The position numbers and the translations under genes are program-made. A DNA stretch of 64,000 bases from Xylaria sp. FL1777. Its lineage: Eukaryota; Ascomycota; Sordariomycetes; Xylariales; Xylariaceae. Below the pieces are notes generated by a model. It was given only the letters and a program-made list of their open reading frames with translations, made no database searches and was not told the origin of the DNA. The stretch covers positions 279,119-343,118 of the forward strand of contig MU400552.1 of the NCBI GenBank assembly GCA_022578965.1, in the 5' to 3' direction. Numbering within the stretch: the first letter of the stretch is position 1; each line of letters begins with the position of its first letter. Below are positions 1 through 11,233 of the stretch, one piece after another.

Positions 1-2
1 GC

Positions 3-86
3 ACGTTCTCTGAGCTTGAGAAGATGCCATGTAAGCCCAACAAGCCGGGAAAACCGGACAACATGGTGACTTACTCGGACTGCTGA
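3..86 (+). CDS. possible 3' end of a gene cut by the window edge
   Basis: An open frame enters from the left edge and ends at TGA 84-86. It encodes a short hydrophilic tail with two cysteines, a Lys/Pro-rich stretch and a terminal Cys. It is only 27 codons long, so it could be chance. No family can be assigned. Confidence 0.2.
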   Translation, partial: TFSELEKMPCKPNKPGKPDNMVTYSDC

Positions 87-1526
87 CAAATCAATGAATA
101 GTGGACAAAATCCAAAAAATTCTCAAACAGTTGGGATATACTCTCGAAGAGGATCGTCCGTCGGCGCTCGAGCAGCTAATCTTTTTGGCTGGTTGTGGCA
201 ATATGGGGGACTGGGAACCATGCTCTCTCTCGCTGCCAGATCCTCAACCCGGGCACTGAGGATAGGTAGGAGGGATGGGCGGGACGTGGTGACTATGCAT
301 GTGTCTGGCCGGCTCCGACGTTGCAGAACTGGCATGATTGATGGCCATGGTGAAGTATCGGTACCGAAAGATGGAGAAGATGTTTCATGAAAATTCCACG
401 ACGATCGTTCAGGAATGAAAGAAAACAGATTAGATCAGCTTAGATCAATCTATAAACGTTGAGTTGAGAAACTTGCGACAAGAGCCTGTCGATCGTGGCT
501 TGAACCCGCCAAGGAGAAAGTCGGTATCAGCGAGTAACCTTAAGGGGATACATCCGAATGCTTTCGCGCGTAGGAGGTTAGCCTTTGATAATTATGAAGT
601 TGGCTTGAATCACCTTGTAGAAATCCCTGGCGGACACCTCAGCTTGGAAACATCAACGGTAGAAGGTGAATTCTTAGGTTATGATGTATTTGGTAACAGT
701 GGTTGGAGACGCTACCTGCCAGCTTTCAGCAGAACATCGTATCAAGACTGCTCACATCGATAGAAAGCGCCTGTTCAGCATTCGAACTTAGTTTATTCGT
801 AGCAGCTATCATGGCGTGCCGCGATTCATAACCCATGGCCGCTCGAGTTGCATTTGACCAGCGCATTCTCGATTTTCACGGCTCCCCTCCCTGATGAATG
901 AGAGAATCGCCAATATTTCAAGTTCAACAACAAAATAAGTCCGTCGGTTCCCTATTCTTGTATCAAATATTCCTGTAAATCGCAATTTTAGTCCCTCGTT
1001 TGACGTCGTTGCGTCTCTCTGGGTCAAAATCGCACATGATATACATATCCTCCGTATAGCTTGCCAATTCAATCTATCCAAGCGTTGAACGTTTCGGTAA
1101 CCCTGTCGTCAATAATTCTGCGGAGAATACTCGTATGGGCAGAAGTACCTGCTGGAATAGCCCTAATAAAAATATTATGCGTACCTTGTCCAGCGTAAGT
1201 TAATGTCCGACGGATACTATTATCTCCATGTCATGAATCGTCAGCGGAGCAGCTGATTTGCGGGGTATGCTTAGGTATATAATTAGAAATCAGGCGAGCA
1301 TACGTATATGAATGAGGGACACAAAAGGGGGAAGCACGAAACAGAGTAAGCCTTGATGACGACCTCTCTGTCACTCTTGTGCAGGGCCTCAAAGATATAC
1401 ATTTAACTAGTATACAGCTTCATCTTAACCCACGTCTGCAGTCAGTAGTTACTATTCATTGGCGACCCCCTAACTTCTGAAGTCTATACCTAATTGATAC
1501 CAAGACGACTTATCAAGTATACCAAA
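87..1526. other. intergenic, no gene seen
   Basis: Short open frames occur on both strands, but none shows a family motif, a splice pattern or codon bias like the real genes nearby. The last part should contain the promoter of the monooxygenase that starts at 1527. Confidence 0.5.
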
Positions 1527-2898
1527 ATGGCCACACCTAAGATTGCTATCATCGGAGCCGGGCCGGTAGGATGTACGCTTGCGCGCATCCTGACGCTCGC
1601 CAACATTCCAGTCACAGTATTCGAGGGCGACGCCAGCCCGGATTACCGCAGCCAAGGTGGCACTCTCGACTTACACCCCCAGACAGGGCTGCAAGCAATA
1701 AAAACAGCCCAACTATGGGACGAATACAACAAGCAAGCTCGATTTGACTCTCAATACATGCTGATGTGCGACAAAGACCTCAAGCCGTTCGTCGAGGTCG
1801 GCAAGTCCGGCAGCTCAGTGAGCCAACGACCCGAGATCGACCGCGCCGAGCTGCGTCGCATTCTCGCGCAGTCCCTGCCAAACGGGCTGATCAAATGGGG
1901 CCACAAGCTGCAGCGCGTCGAGGAAGGAAACCGCCTGGTCTTCCAGCACGCGACCGAGTCGGGCTTCGATCTCGTCGTCGGGTGCGACGGGGCGTTCTCC
2001 AAGGTCCGCAACTATGTGTCGACGGACCGACCGCTCAAGTACAGCCAAGTCGTCTACCATCAGTTCCTGATCCCGGACGCCGAGAGAACGGCGAACGATG
2101 TGTATCGGCTCGTGAACCGCGGCAACATATTTGCGCACTCGACGGGCCGCCAATTCTCGATACAGCAGCTTGGTGACGGTAGCATCCATGCGAGTCTAGG
2201 CGTGGTTCGCCCGGAGAATTGGATCGAGACTTGCGGTATCAGCGAGAATGATCTAGAGGGCGCTAAGAAATTATTACTTGAAGAGATGCACGATTGGTGC
2301 CCGCAGCTTCGCGGCGTGATTGAAAAGGTTCGGGGCACTTATACGGCCAGGAATCTCTATGACTTGCCGCCTGGCTGGCATTGGAATCACATGCGCGGTG
2401 CCACTCTCATTGGCGACGCTGCGCATGTGATGCTGCCATTTGCTGGCGAGGGCGTTAATCTAGGCATGGATGAGTGAGTAAACCCCGAAGTGACTCTCTT
2501 TAGATATCGGTTGCCTGGTGAGCTAGTCGCCGGCTTTTCAGATCAACGGCATTCGATACCTACATAGTCCCGCTTGACAGAATAGGGGCTAACCCGGCTG
2601 TTGTAGTGCTCAGAAGCTCGCAGCGGCGATCATCAAAGCCGTTCACAACGGCGCTAGTCTTGATGAGCTGGATAGCCGAGTCATGGCGTTTGAAAAAGAG
2701 ATGTTCACGCGCATGGAGCTGTTCCAGAGACAGACTGCCCAGGTCACGAAGCTCTGGCTGTTTACCGAAGGAGATTTGAGGAGTGTCGTGCCGAGCGTAT
2801 TATCGTCGCATGCCAAGCTCGTGGTGCCAAACATACTTCAGCCCCCTACGACTGCCCTGATACATACTTGGTGGTTTCTAAAGGAGAGATTTAGCTAA
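1527..2898 (+). CDS. FAD-dependent monooxygenase (TetX/PHBH-like)
   Basis: Predicted flavoprotein hydroxylase using FAD and NAD(P)H on an unknown small aromatic or polycyclic substrate, probably cytosolic. Model: exons 1527-2473 and 2607-2898, giving 412 residues, normal for the family. The 133-base intron has donor GTGAGTAAA, a GCTAAC branch site and a TAG acceptor. Seen: the N-terminal dinucleotide fold GAGPVG at residues 10-15, the mid-protein motif VGCDGAFSKVR near 151-161, and the FAD ribityl-binding motif GDAAHVMLPFAGEGVN just before the intron. The start ATG at 1527 is preferred over an upstream in-frame one because MATPKIAIIG begins the fold directly. No biosynthetic partner genes adjoin it. 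The substrate cannot be inferred. Confidence 0.85.
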
Positions 2899-3289
2899 TC
2901 GCCGGGAGAAGGGGTCACAGGGTGACTTTTGTCTCGCTAATGTTTCATGAGAATGATGTTGAAGACTTGGTATAGTGTCGGAGCTGGGATCCGAAATTGG
3001 AATCGCCTATACCACTTACAAGTTACGACCCACGACCCGGCGCTCTTGGCGGCGATTAGATAATGGATGGGGCGGATGTGACTACGATAATATGTCAGGC
3101 TGCAATAAGGAGATTTTAAATGAGGCCGGTAGTGATGAACGTGCTATAGGGTGGCCATGGGTAAATCGAATTTCCTTCGACCGAAATTGATGTTCTGTAA
3201 ATCTATTCATGTATGTGTTCTTACCCATTACGACCGAGTTCTTTGAGAATGCCAAGAATTGAAATTGAAATATCTCTATTTTAAATTCG
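2899..3289. other. tail-to-tail intergenic spacer
   Basis: This lies between the 3' ends of the monooxygenase and the membrane-protein gene. A short open frame at 2975-3190 has no recognisable features and is not called. Confidence 0.5.
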
Positions 3290-5806
3290 TCATCTGTTCT
3301 TCATCTCTCTTAACCCTGCTCGATATCCCTTTTCATCATCGTTAACTAGACACAGGCGCATGTACTTCTGATTTCCTCCCTGGTCTGCCAGCAGCCTATC
3401 CATCTCTTTATCTGACTTAAGGGAGGCCCCTTTGATCAAATCCTCTGTTTCTGGTCCAAGCACATGCGCTATACTCGACCACACATTCCCAAGCCTCGTC
3501 AACTTCGTCTGAGTGAGAAAGAGGCCGAGGATGACGAAGCAAACTACTATGTGAATAACTAGGAGCGTAGCTACGGCGATGAACCCGTGCCACGCCTGTG
3601 GGTACGAGGCTTGTGTCAACATTACGGTATCGGCCGTCCCAGATCTTGAAAATGCTGGCAGCTGATCGTAATACATCGATGAAGAGAGCAAAGTTAGCAG
3701 GGCAGAGAGACTCGATGCCGCAGAATTTCCCGTTGCATTCATGGCCTGGTTGAAGAAATGGGCGATAACTGAATCTGGTATGGTATAGTTGCCATCAGTG
3801 GGCAACTCACCGAAGATTGGTGTCGACGCAATATCTTGAAGCAAAGCGGTGTATCCGCCTTCAAAGGGCTTGGGAGCTACTAGTGGATCTCCTCCTATGA
3901 GGAATCCAAACATGAGCGACAGAATATTCGTTACGAAATGGCTGAGGTCAAGTCCATTGTTGGGTGTAGCTATACTCCCAAGCATGTTTATGATAGATGG
4001 CTGTTGCAATGGAACTTTGACCGAACTATTAAGGACAGGCTTCGCCATCGCCATCGCTCCAATGTCGGGCGCGCCCCCGATCCCGTACTGTGCGAGCATA
4101 GAGTCAAGCACATAAGTCCCTTCGCTCCCATAGTCTATCACAGGCTCCTTTAAATGAGACGAGGTGCTAAGCTCGACGTCAAGATTATTAGAACTCCAAG
4201 ACGTATAGCATACCGTCATAGCCAAACTCGCATAATTCGTAGGCTTGAAGCCAGGTACAATTGGTACGTCGACATAGGCGAAAGCTGAATGGTCCAAATC
4301 GGTCATTGTTGAATTATCCCCAATTATGAGATATGCTGGTGAATAGGCCGGAAATAGGCCGTTCTTAGGGCTATTAAAAAAACTGCTCAAGAGACTTCCG
4401 GCACCTGAGGTTGCGAAACTAATCGGAGTATCTTCATCCTCGGTATTGTTGAGCCACAATGTGGTGTTGAGAGTTTGAAGTTGGCAAATTTCAAATGTCC
4501 AAGGAAAACCCGTTGCATTTATAAGCGATCCATTACTGACCCCCCACTCGAACATGTGCTGACATTTGAAAGGGATAGAATTGTTTTTATTTGTGCTAGT
4601 ATAAGGATCAGGCCCCTGGTCTGACACATAAAGGTCGCTAGGATGGGGGAACCAAAGGTCGTCGACAGCAGTAGAGTTGGTCAAATTTCCGGTGAGCGAA
4701 CCCAAGTATTGTGCGGATCCAAGAGGTGTTGTAGCATCTAGTTTAAGGTCGGAGAGTACTGGTTTCTGACATGATACACGGGAGTCGACAACAAAAGCAG
4801 GCCCTTGGAAGCTTGCAAGATTACTTCTAAGCTCGGCCTCTTGGAACGGGAGGAACGCCCTGTATAGGTAGCCTGTGTCATCCACACCGCTTTTACTTTG
4901 AATAGGCTCGCGGTACTCCCCAAATATCGGGGAGACTTGGGGTCGAATGTTCCAAGGCGATCTAAAGAGTTGCGTGGAAATATTCTTGGTCCTTTCATAT
5001 ACCTTCAATGTATTCTCTCCGTCTGTGACTTCGTCGGTGTTGTTCCAGCCCCAGTCCAAGTCGTATTTGTAAGACATGACAGTGGCCGTTGCTGGCAATT
5101 GTCCCGGCTTGAAGTCCACCAAAAGTACAGTGGAGGAGAACTGAAGGAGTGCACTTGAAATAACAAGAATGAGCACTAGCAAAATCAAAACCGGCTGCCT
5201 CGTTCTGTTGCCCATGTCTTTTAAGCTGAACATTACATCCCAAGGAGATGGCGCCAGCGATCTGAAGATAGAGAGACTAGCTATGCCACGTAGCCGGACA
5301 TAACTAGTCTCAAGTAGGATCGATGCGAGCATAGAAGCGCAGGAACCTGTCAGAAGGCCGACTCCTATTCTGATAATGAGGGCCGAGATGGTAACAAGCC
5401 TCGTAAGCCATGTCGTTATCGCGATTGAGAGCCAAGCGGGCTGTTTTGTTGGAACCCATAAGAAAGCCAAGAAACCAAGCACCCCCAATAGTATTATGGG
5501 AACAAGGCTAAATATAACAATGTTGATCCATCCTAATTTGTCTGATAAGGTTGGTCTTCGGTTGGGGGCTTCCGCTGTTCCAGGGAGTAAATGTTCGGAT
5601 GGAGAAGGGGTATGTTGAGCATTCCTTGAACGAAAGGAACGCCTGAAGCCTGAACGTGGAAGTCCTCTAGCGTTGGATGAATGATCGTGTAGTACGCCGT
5701 CGATATTAGACTCGGCAACAAGGGGTGTCGTCTTCTGGTCTCGCTGTAAAAAACCTATATGCGTGTTTGGCCCTTGGAACAGCGTCGACTCATTTGGTTG
5801 ATCCAT
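3290..5806 (-). CDS. large polytopic membrane protein, fungal, unknown function
   Basis: A single uninterrupted 838-residue frame. A polar, Ser/Arg-rich N-terminus of about 90 residues is followed by hydrophobic segments near residues 95-117, 135-166 and 205-230. Then comes a long region of about 500 residues rich in N-x-S/T sequons, which suggests an extracellular or lumenal domain. One more hydrophobic segment near 742-765 precedes a charged tail. The architecture (TM cluster, big glycosylatable loop, TM, short cytosolic tail) is shared by several uncharacterised fungal membrane-protein groups. No catalytic motif is visible. ATG at 5806 is the first in frame. A plasma-membrane location is an inference only. 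Confidence 0.7.
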   Translation of the reverse strand: MDQPNESTLFQGPNTHIGFLQRDQKTTPLVAESNIDGVLHDHSSNARGLPRSGFRRSFRSRNAQHTPSPSEHLLPGTAEAPNRRPTLSDKLGWINIVIFSLVPIILLGVLGFLAFLWVPTKQPAWLSIAITTWLTRLVTISALIIRIGVGLLTGSCASMLASILLETSYVRLRGIASLSIFRSLAPSPWDVMFSLKDMGNRTRQPVLILLVLILVISSALLQFSSTVLLVDFKPGQLPATATVMSYKYDLDWGWNNTDEVTDGENTLKVYERTKNISTQLFRSPWNIRPQVSPIFGEYREPIQSKSGVDDTGYLYRAFLPFQEAELRSNLASFQGPAFVVDSRVSCQKPVLSDLKLDATTPLGSAQYLGSLTGNLTNSTAVDDLWFPHPSDLYVSDQGPDPYTSTNKNNSIPFKCQHMFEWGVSNGSLINATGFPWTFEICQLQTLNTTLWLNNTEDEDTPISFATSGAGSLLSSFFNSPKNGLFPAYSPAYLIIGDNSTMTDLDHSAFAYVDVPIVPGFKPTNYASLAMTVCYTSWSSNNLDVELSTSSHLKEPVIDYGSEGTYVLDSMLAQYGIGGAPDIGAMAMAKPVLNSSVKVPLQQPSIINMLGSIATPNNGLDLSHFVTNILSLMFGFLIGGDPLVAPKPFEGGYTALLQDIASTPIFGELPTDGNYTIPDSVIAHFFNQAMNATGNSAASSLSALLTLLSSSMYYDQLPAFSRSGTADTVMLTQASYPQAWHGFIAVATLLVIHIVVCFVILGLFLTQTKLTRLGNVWSSIAHVLGPETEDLIKGASLKSDKEMDRLLADQGGNQKYMRLCLVNDDEKGYRAGLREMKNR

Positions 5807-7559
5807 TGTAAAGAGGACCGGATGGTTTTTGAGATGTCCGACACAATATTTTGCCCTTAGACATCCGAGGAAACGGTTTATGTACTCTTGAATGTGGATG
5901 AGGCCGAATAGTTTTCTGAAGGTGGTGACAGCCCAGCATCAGCACTAAATGTTTTACGCCGCCGACTAGGTCATGCATGTTGGCAGATTGTGCATACAAA
6001 GTAGCCCTTAAATAGCATCAGCTATAGTGAAAATGATAGGGCTTAGAAACTGGACCATGGAATTTCCCGGTGTAGCCAACTGTTGGACTTATATCGTGCC
6101 ATGCGTGCAACTAGTCCACTTACATCTTCAAGGCCCTCGACTGAAGATAGCTTTAGTGTAGGACTTAGTGTAGATCTAACCTAAATCCAGTTAAGGCTAA
6201 GGCCGTATGGGCGGACTCGAAAGAACCGTGCGTTTTTACTGGCTGGGCGCTTATTTGGGCGCTTAAAGCTTGTTAGAGATTATGAAAGCGCTTTAAGGTC
6301 CCTGAAAGAATTTAATGAAAATTTTGGTTGAAATGGAGTTCGGCAATAGCGATACTGATCGTTACTTACAATTGTTTCCGTTATTAAGTCTCAGAGGTCT
6401 TTCTCTCTAGAGTAAAGCTGGGTCAATAGAAGGTAGCTTAGGTCGTAGTTATGAAAAAGGTACTAGACTAGCCCTACACCAGGGGCTTCTTCTACCCCCT
6501 GCGAGCCTAGTCCCTGACATCAATGAACCCCTGAGCCTGCAAAAGACACGTGAGTGATGTCCATTTTCTTACTGTATATTGTAATGCCAGATCTACCTTT
6601 AGAAGGTCTACTTTTCTGTATATAGGGAAGAGTTGGGTATCTAACATACATGGTTCTGAGTATACTTGTAGTTTTCGAGTTGTTTATAGCTTAATTTCAT
6701 ACTATTGCTGTGCATATTAACTTCTACTTGGTCAACCTCCCTTTCTTTCGGCTCTTGGTTGATATAGGATGTCAAACAGCCAAGACCATCTCGAGCCATA
6801 GTCATACAAGAAGCCAATAACGAAAGACCACGCCTTTCGACGCTAAAATACGGAGTACGCCTTGTGTAGACGACTAAGTACAAAGGATCACAAGGACAGG
6901 GACGCATATGCAATAGAACTAACTGGCAAGGAAGTCCTACATCGCATGAAGGCCCAAACGGGCATAAATAGGACTATTCCCATGTTCGAAGAAAAAATAA
7001 ATCCAAGGCCCTTGAGGCCCCTGGGGAATCATTAGTTGAATACGACTACGTTCCAAACCCTCTAGCCGACACAGTAGAGCCCTTGTCACGTAAGAGCTTC
7101 TCCTACATAAAGGGACTTGCCATCTGTTGGGTAAATAGTTCAACTAGAATTTCATGAGGTAATCCAATTTATCTCAACCGAATTTTCGTCGATAAAGTCA
7201 TCAGGTTGTTAATAGGGCTCTGTCAGTATTTAGTAGGCGGTGATCAATTCAAAGTTAATGTTAGCCACTTGATTCATCGGTCATTATCAGCTAGGTCTGA
7301 ATGAAATTGCTTTCTGGGGAAGAGACAAAACATTTTGATTTATTATTGGCAGAGTTCACCCAATGATGGAAGATGGATTACACGCAACAGCAGACTTTAT
7401 TACAAGCACTTCTCTTAACCTCTGTAGCGATAACCTGGTACTGGAGTTTCAAATTAGACAGATTTTTAATTAGATTGACTTCATGACAATATCTCTGCAG
7501 CAATGGTGCTTCCTTCTGCACAAATTCGACCAAATAACATATCCGATACATTGCTCTTC
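5807..7559. other. intergenic, no gene seen
   Basis: The right end is the 3' flank of the DUF1996 gene and the left end the promoter of the membrane-protein gene. Short frames on the minus strand at 6641-7143 lack any motif. Nothing else is recognised. Confidence 0.5.
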
Positions 7560-8868
7560 CTACTTCATTTCGGGCATACCTGGGATGTGATCTAACCCTG
7601 TATTGAATGCGTTAGAAAGTTTCACTACTCTAGGTAACTTAGGAGAGGGAAGCATACATCCATCGACATCCTCGACAGCGGTTTGGGCATTGGCGCAACG
7701 CATTGCTTCTTCCGAGGTCTGGGTCTTGAGCTCTTTGCAGACGGCATTATTGCAGCGCGCATTTAGCGCTCGTTGAAGGGAATCTCCCTTCCATCCGAAT
7801 ATGTAATCTCCGTGCTGGGAGAAGCCCGTACTGAAATCATAAGCGTTAATGCCGTTCATATAAATCTGCTATCTTCAAGTTCGGAGCGCCAACTTACCCA
7901 TCACCAGTGCTCCATACGAAAGGCTGAGATCCGTCTTCCGGCCAGAGATCTGGGTCGTTGAAGGGTCGAGTCTGGGAAGTTGTAGTTAACGGTAAAGTTC
8001 TGACTGGGTTCCTACTAGGGCTGTGCGATTTGGTGAAACTCGTAGGTGGTATATACGTCAACTATTGACGAGCCATGGAGGTACAAGGAAATGACTCTAG
8101 AAAATGGTCACTCACGTCCCACATAACTTCGTACATGAGCTGGGGCAGTCTGACCGGATGTGTCGATGGACATTGCCCCACGGATTCGAACGTGCCCGAT
8201 TTCGGATAAGACACATGGCTCTTGTGATCTGGGCTGTCTACATTCTTACCATCCCAACAAGTCGGGAAAGTAATCGTCGTCCGAATACCGCCAACACATG
8301 GTTCTGCGGGAAAGCTTTGCGTGTCAGATCCCGTGCAAGGGGCACCACCGGAAATCCCAGCAACGCCGGCGTTATCGGCAGTCGTATAGCACCGATGGCA
8401 GAGCTGGCGCTGCATGCCTTGGGGCGTCTGGAGCGCGGCGTCGCCAACAAGCATACGGAAACCCTCCTTGAAGGCCGTTACGTTCGTCTTCCCATCGTAT
8501 GGCGGGATGTAGTACACTGTAATACCGCCCACGGCCCGCAACCCTACGTTGGAAAACTGCGGTACTCGCTTGTATGTACCGTTCCTCGCTCGGAAGTACA
8601 TTACAGCGGTCCAATAGTTTGAGAAATCTTCTGAAAACGTGCATGATGTGCACGTTGAATTTGAGACAAGGTCGTGTGTTGAGGGGTTCATGGACGCCTG
8701 GAATGAGTTGCCTCCTACGACCTGATGGACATGAGGCGACATCACGACACCTGGGTTAACGAGGGGATCGAGACGTTCAATTGTGAGTTGAGAGCAGCTG
8801 AAGCGCATCATCCCCTGGGCTATCGCGCGTTGCGCGAGGAGTGTCGCGGTGAAGGTCTTCCACAGCAT
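7560..8868 (-). CDS. secreted DUF1996-domain protein
   Basis: Exons 8868-8116, 7971-7898 and 7830-7560 (introns 144 and 67 bases) give 365 residues. A short N-terminal signal peptide ([17 protein letters not shown]) leads into an almost complete DUF1996 domain. Landmarks are [33 protein letters not shown], a CTSCTF pair, the [17 protein letters not shown] block, [25 protein letters not shown], then across exon 2 [20 protein letters not shown] and in exon 3 [18 protein letters not shown]1996 proteins are secreted or wall-associated and their biochemical role is unknown. No WSC domain follows the DUF. Exon 2 is only 74 bases but restores the conserved block exactly, so splicing is well supported. 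It is divergent from the secreted-protein gene at 9639. Confidence 0.9.
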
Positions 8869-8967
8869 TTTGGACAGATTTCTGGCTGAGTTTTCGGCTT
8901 GGCCGATTCAAAGGACAAACGGAGCAGAAAACGAAGACTGAATTACTTCACAAGGTATCAATCATCC

Positions 8968-8975
8968 CTATATAC
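8968..8975 (-). promoter_or_regulatory. TATA-like element of the DUF1996 gene
   Basis: Read on the minus strand this is GTATATAG, about 100 bases upstream of the ATG at 8868. The distance and composition suit a core promoter, but the assignment rests on position only. Confidence 0.35.
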
Positions 8976-9569
8976 ATTGAGCTAATCATACAGCGTACTG
9001 CAGCGACTTAATCTTGATGAATTGGCCCTTAATTGAATCCATCTCGTAAACGTGCTGGTTTGGACTGCCGAAATAGCGTTTCTTTACTTTATAAGGTGAA
9101 CGCCGATCCATCTATCCGGTTATTATCAGTACCAATCACTTCATCGTTTGATCTCTTACGCGAGGTTGTAGATGCAGGCAATTTAGGCGGGAGCTGGACA
9201 CTCAAGTGCGTACTTTGCTGGCTGTACCCGCCGGGCACCTCAATGTCGCGAAAAGAATAATGAGAAAGTACTGATAACGAAAGCTTACGATAGGCAGAGA
9301 AAGATGGTGATGAAATGGTCTTTCGGGATGAGGCTAATCGAATGGCTCGCCGTACCGGAGGAGTTCAGTAGCCTTGGCGGGCGATACTCCTTCTCGTGGA
9401 AGTCCAAACAGCCCTCATACGTCGAGTTCGCTAACCCTCCCAAGTGAATGGTCAAATAGGGTAAAGAGCCGAATAGCCGAAAGCTACCGTTTCTTTATTG
9501 AATATCCAAGGACGCAACCCAAAGCTTGACAATTTTGACTATGACCCTCACCGGCCTAGTTTAGATTCC

Positions 9570-9577
9570 TATATAAT
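9570..9577 (+). promoter_or_regulatory. TATA-like element of the secreted-protein gene
   Basis: TATATAAT lies about 62 bases before the ATG at 9639 in otherwise mixed sequence, a normal spacing for a fungal TATA box. Confidence 0.45.
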
Positions 9578-9638
9578 AAGAATGGCTTGTCATCCTGAAC
9601 TTTGGGAAAGGCTTCAATAAATCATAGTACATTTCGCC

Positions 9639-10910
9639 ATGGGAAAACTATCGAAAACATCGGCGCTGATTGGAGGGGCTGCGCTCTTCTCTAACCTAGC
9701 GACAGCTGACCGAGCATGTAGCTCAAGCGGTTCCTACCTATGGCGCGTTAGTGACGCACGGTTTGATGGTGCTGATCCGAGCATCAGCGATGGGAAGGCC
9801 GTCGTAGCTGTTAGCAGTGAGTTGACCCAAACTCATTTCCCCCATTATGGTGACGAGCCAAAGTGTTCTCTGTTCCACCAGTATAGTTTCGCGAGCTTAT
9901 GCTGCCCTCGAAGCGATCAATTTCGCATAAGGAGATAGTCGCTGAATCAGAAAGCTTTAGTCATCCCTAATGGTACTAATACCTTCTTCGAATGTGTGGC
10001 CGAGTGGCCAGAGTCTTGGGCCGGATGGTCGGCGGCAGATGGTAACATAATCTGGAGTGACTGCATCTGGTCCGGTGCAGGTCCGACGCTCGACACGACC
10101 GTTTCCTTCGCACTCGATTGGAAAACCCACACCATGTATTTTTCTCATACATTTTCATGTTCGGACAAGAGCGGGTTAGTATTTGGAGCGCTTCCATGTC
10201 ATACCTAATACCTGTGACAGTCGACATTCATGAATAAAGGTCGCTAACAAAGCTTACGAAGTAGCTCGGATTCTATGGCGACAGGGTCTTTTAACCTTGA
10301 CTTGGCCTGTGAGAATGCCGATGATGAGAGCACCCATTGTGCCCTTAAGAGCAAGACAACCAGCCCTGGTCTACAGGTCAACACGGTACCAGGCGCACCC
10401 CGGCTAGGTACTAATGCGACGTGTGAAGAGAACTCAAAGGTGTATCAATCATGGCAGCTCCAGAATTGGCAGCGCCAATACATGCTTACACCGGGTGATC
10501 CAACCACACCCCCGCCGATGGACTCCGGGCCGTCGTTTACATTGCGCAATATGGCCAACGGCGGCGTGTTCGACTGTACGCCGGGAAATAAGACGGAGGA
10601 TAATATATTTGACGGAGCTTGCACTCAAGCTGCAGGTACGGCGACGAATACGAAAGCCTCGTTCAAGTTTGACCCGGTGCTGGACATGGTCTACATCACT
10701 CAAGGCTGGGAGTGTGGAGCAGAGTAAGTGCTATAAAGAAATGACTGCTGGCAATGTGTTATGGCTGTATCTGTTTGCTGATAATTTCTACTGAATAGGT
10801 CCTCTTTCGATGTGTCTGGGGATGGATTCGTGCAGGCGACGTGTAACCGGCAGGGCAACATGCTTATTTGTAGCTCACTGCCCCTCTGGATTGGCACTAA
10901 AACGGTGTAG
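9639..10910 (+). CDS. secreted cysteine-containing protein, family not recognised
   Basis: Exons 9639-9816, 9961-10174, 10265-10723 and 10799-10910 join in frame to 320 residues. All introns are GT-AG (144, 90 and 75 bases), and the second has a clear GCTAAC branch site. The N-terminus MGKLSKTSALIGGAALFSNLATA looks like a signal peptide cut before DRACSSSG. The mature protein has spaced cysteines (CSSSG, FECVAEW, SDCIW, FSCSDK, DLACEN, HCALK, ATCEEN, FDCTPG, GACTQ, WECGAE, ATCNRQ, LICSS), which suggests disulfides, and many Asn-x-Ser/Thr sites. I do not recognise the family. An extracellular role is inferred from the leader alone. It shares a divergent promoter with the DUF1996 gene. Confidence 0.7.
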
Positions 10911-11233
10911 AATGGGAAGTGCGTTGGCGAACCCCGAAGGGAAGAGTATTACCTAGTGCGGAGATAAACAGATAGCCAAGGTTTTCGGATCAATGTGAGA
11001 TCGATTGCCTATATTTCACCTATAGTACCCGTGTCGATGTTGGGCCGTCCGAAAATGGAAGCCCAGATCCGCCATTTCTAAAGCCCCAAAACGCCCCAGC
11101 AAGTACATTGTTAGCAGGTATATACTTCTCGAATCTACTGTACAGCAAGCTGATAATGGATCCGTAACAACTGCCTGACTGTCTAGCTTACGTTATTAGG
11201 CCGGAAATTTCTATGTGGCCTGGATTTTTATGT
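10911..11233. other. tail-to-tail intergenic spacer
   Basis: This lies between the 3' ends of the secreted-protein gene and the kinase gene. No coding signal is seen. Confidence 0.5.

Larger units (their letters stand above)
8869..9638. other. divergent promoter region between two secreted-protein genes
   Basis: 770 bases between the start codons of the DUF1996 gene (minus) and the secreted cysteine protein (plus). A TATA-like element lies on each side at the expected distance. No gene is seen inside, although short frames occur. Confidence 0.5.

Noticed and set aside
2985..3015. Similarity of ATCCGAAATTGGA to 21,241-21,256
   Set aside because: The match is about 13 bases with weak extension. 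It is not enough to claim a dispersed repeat.
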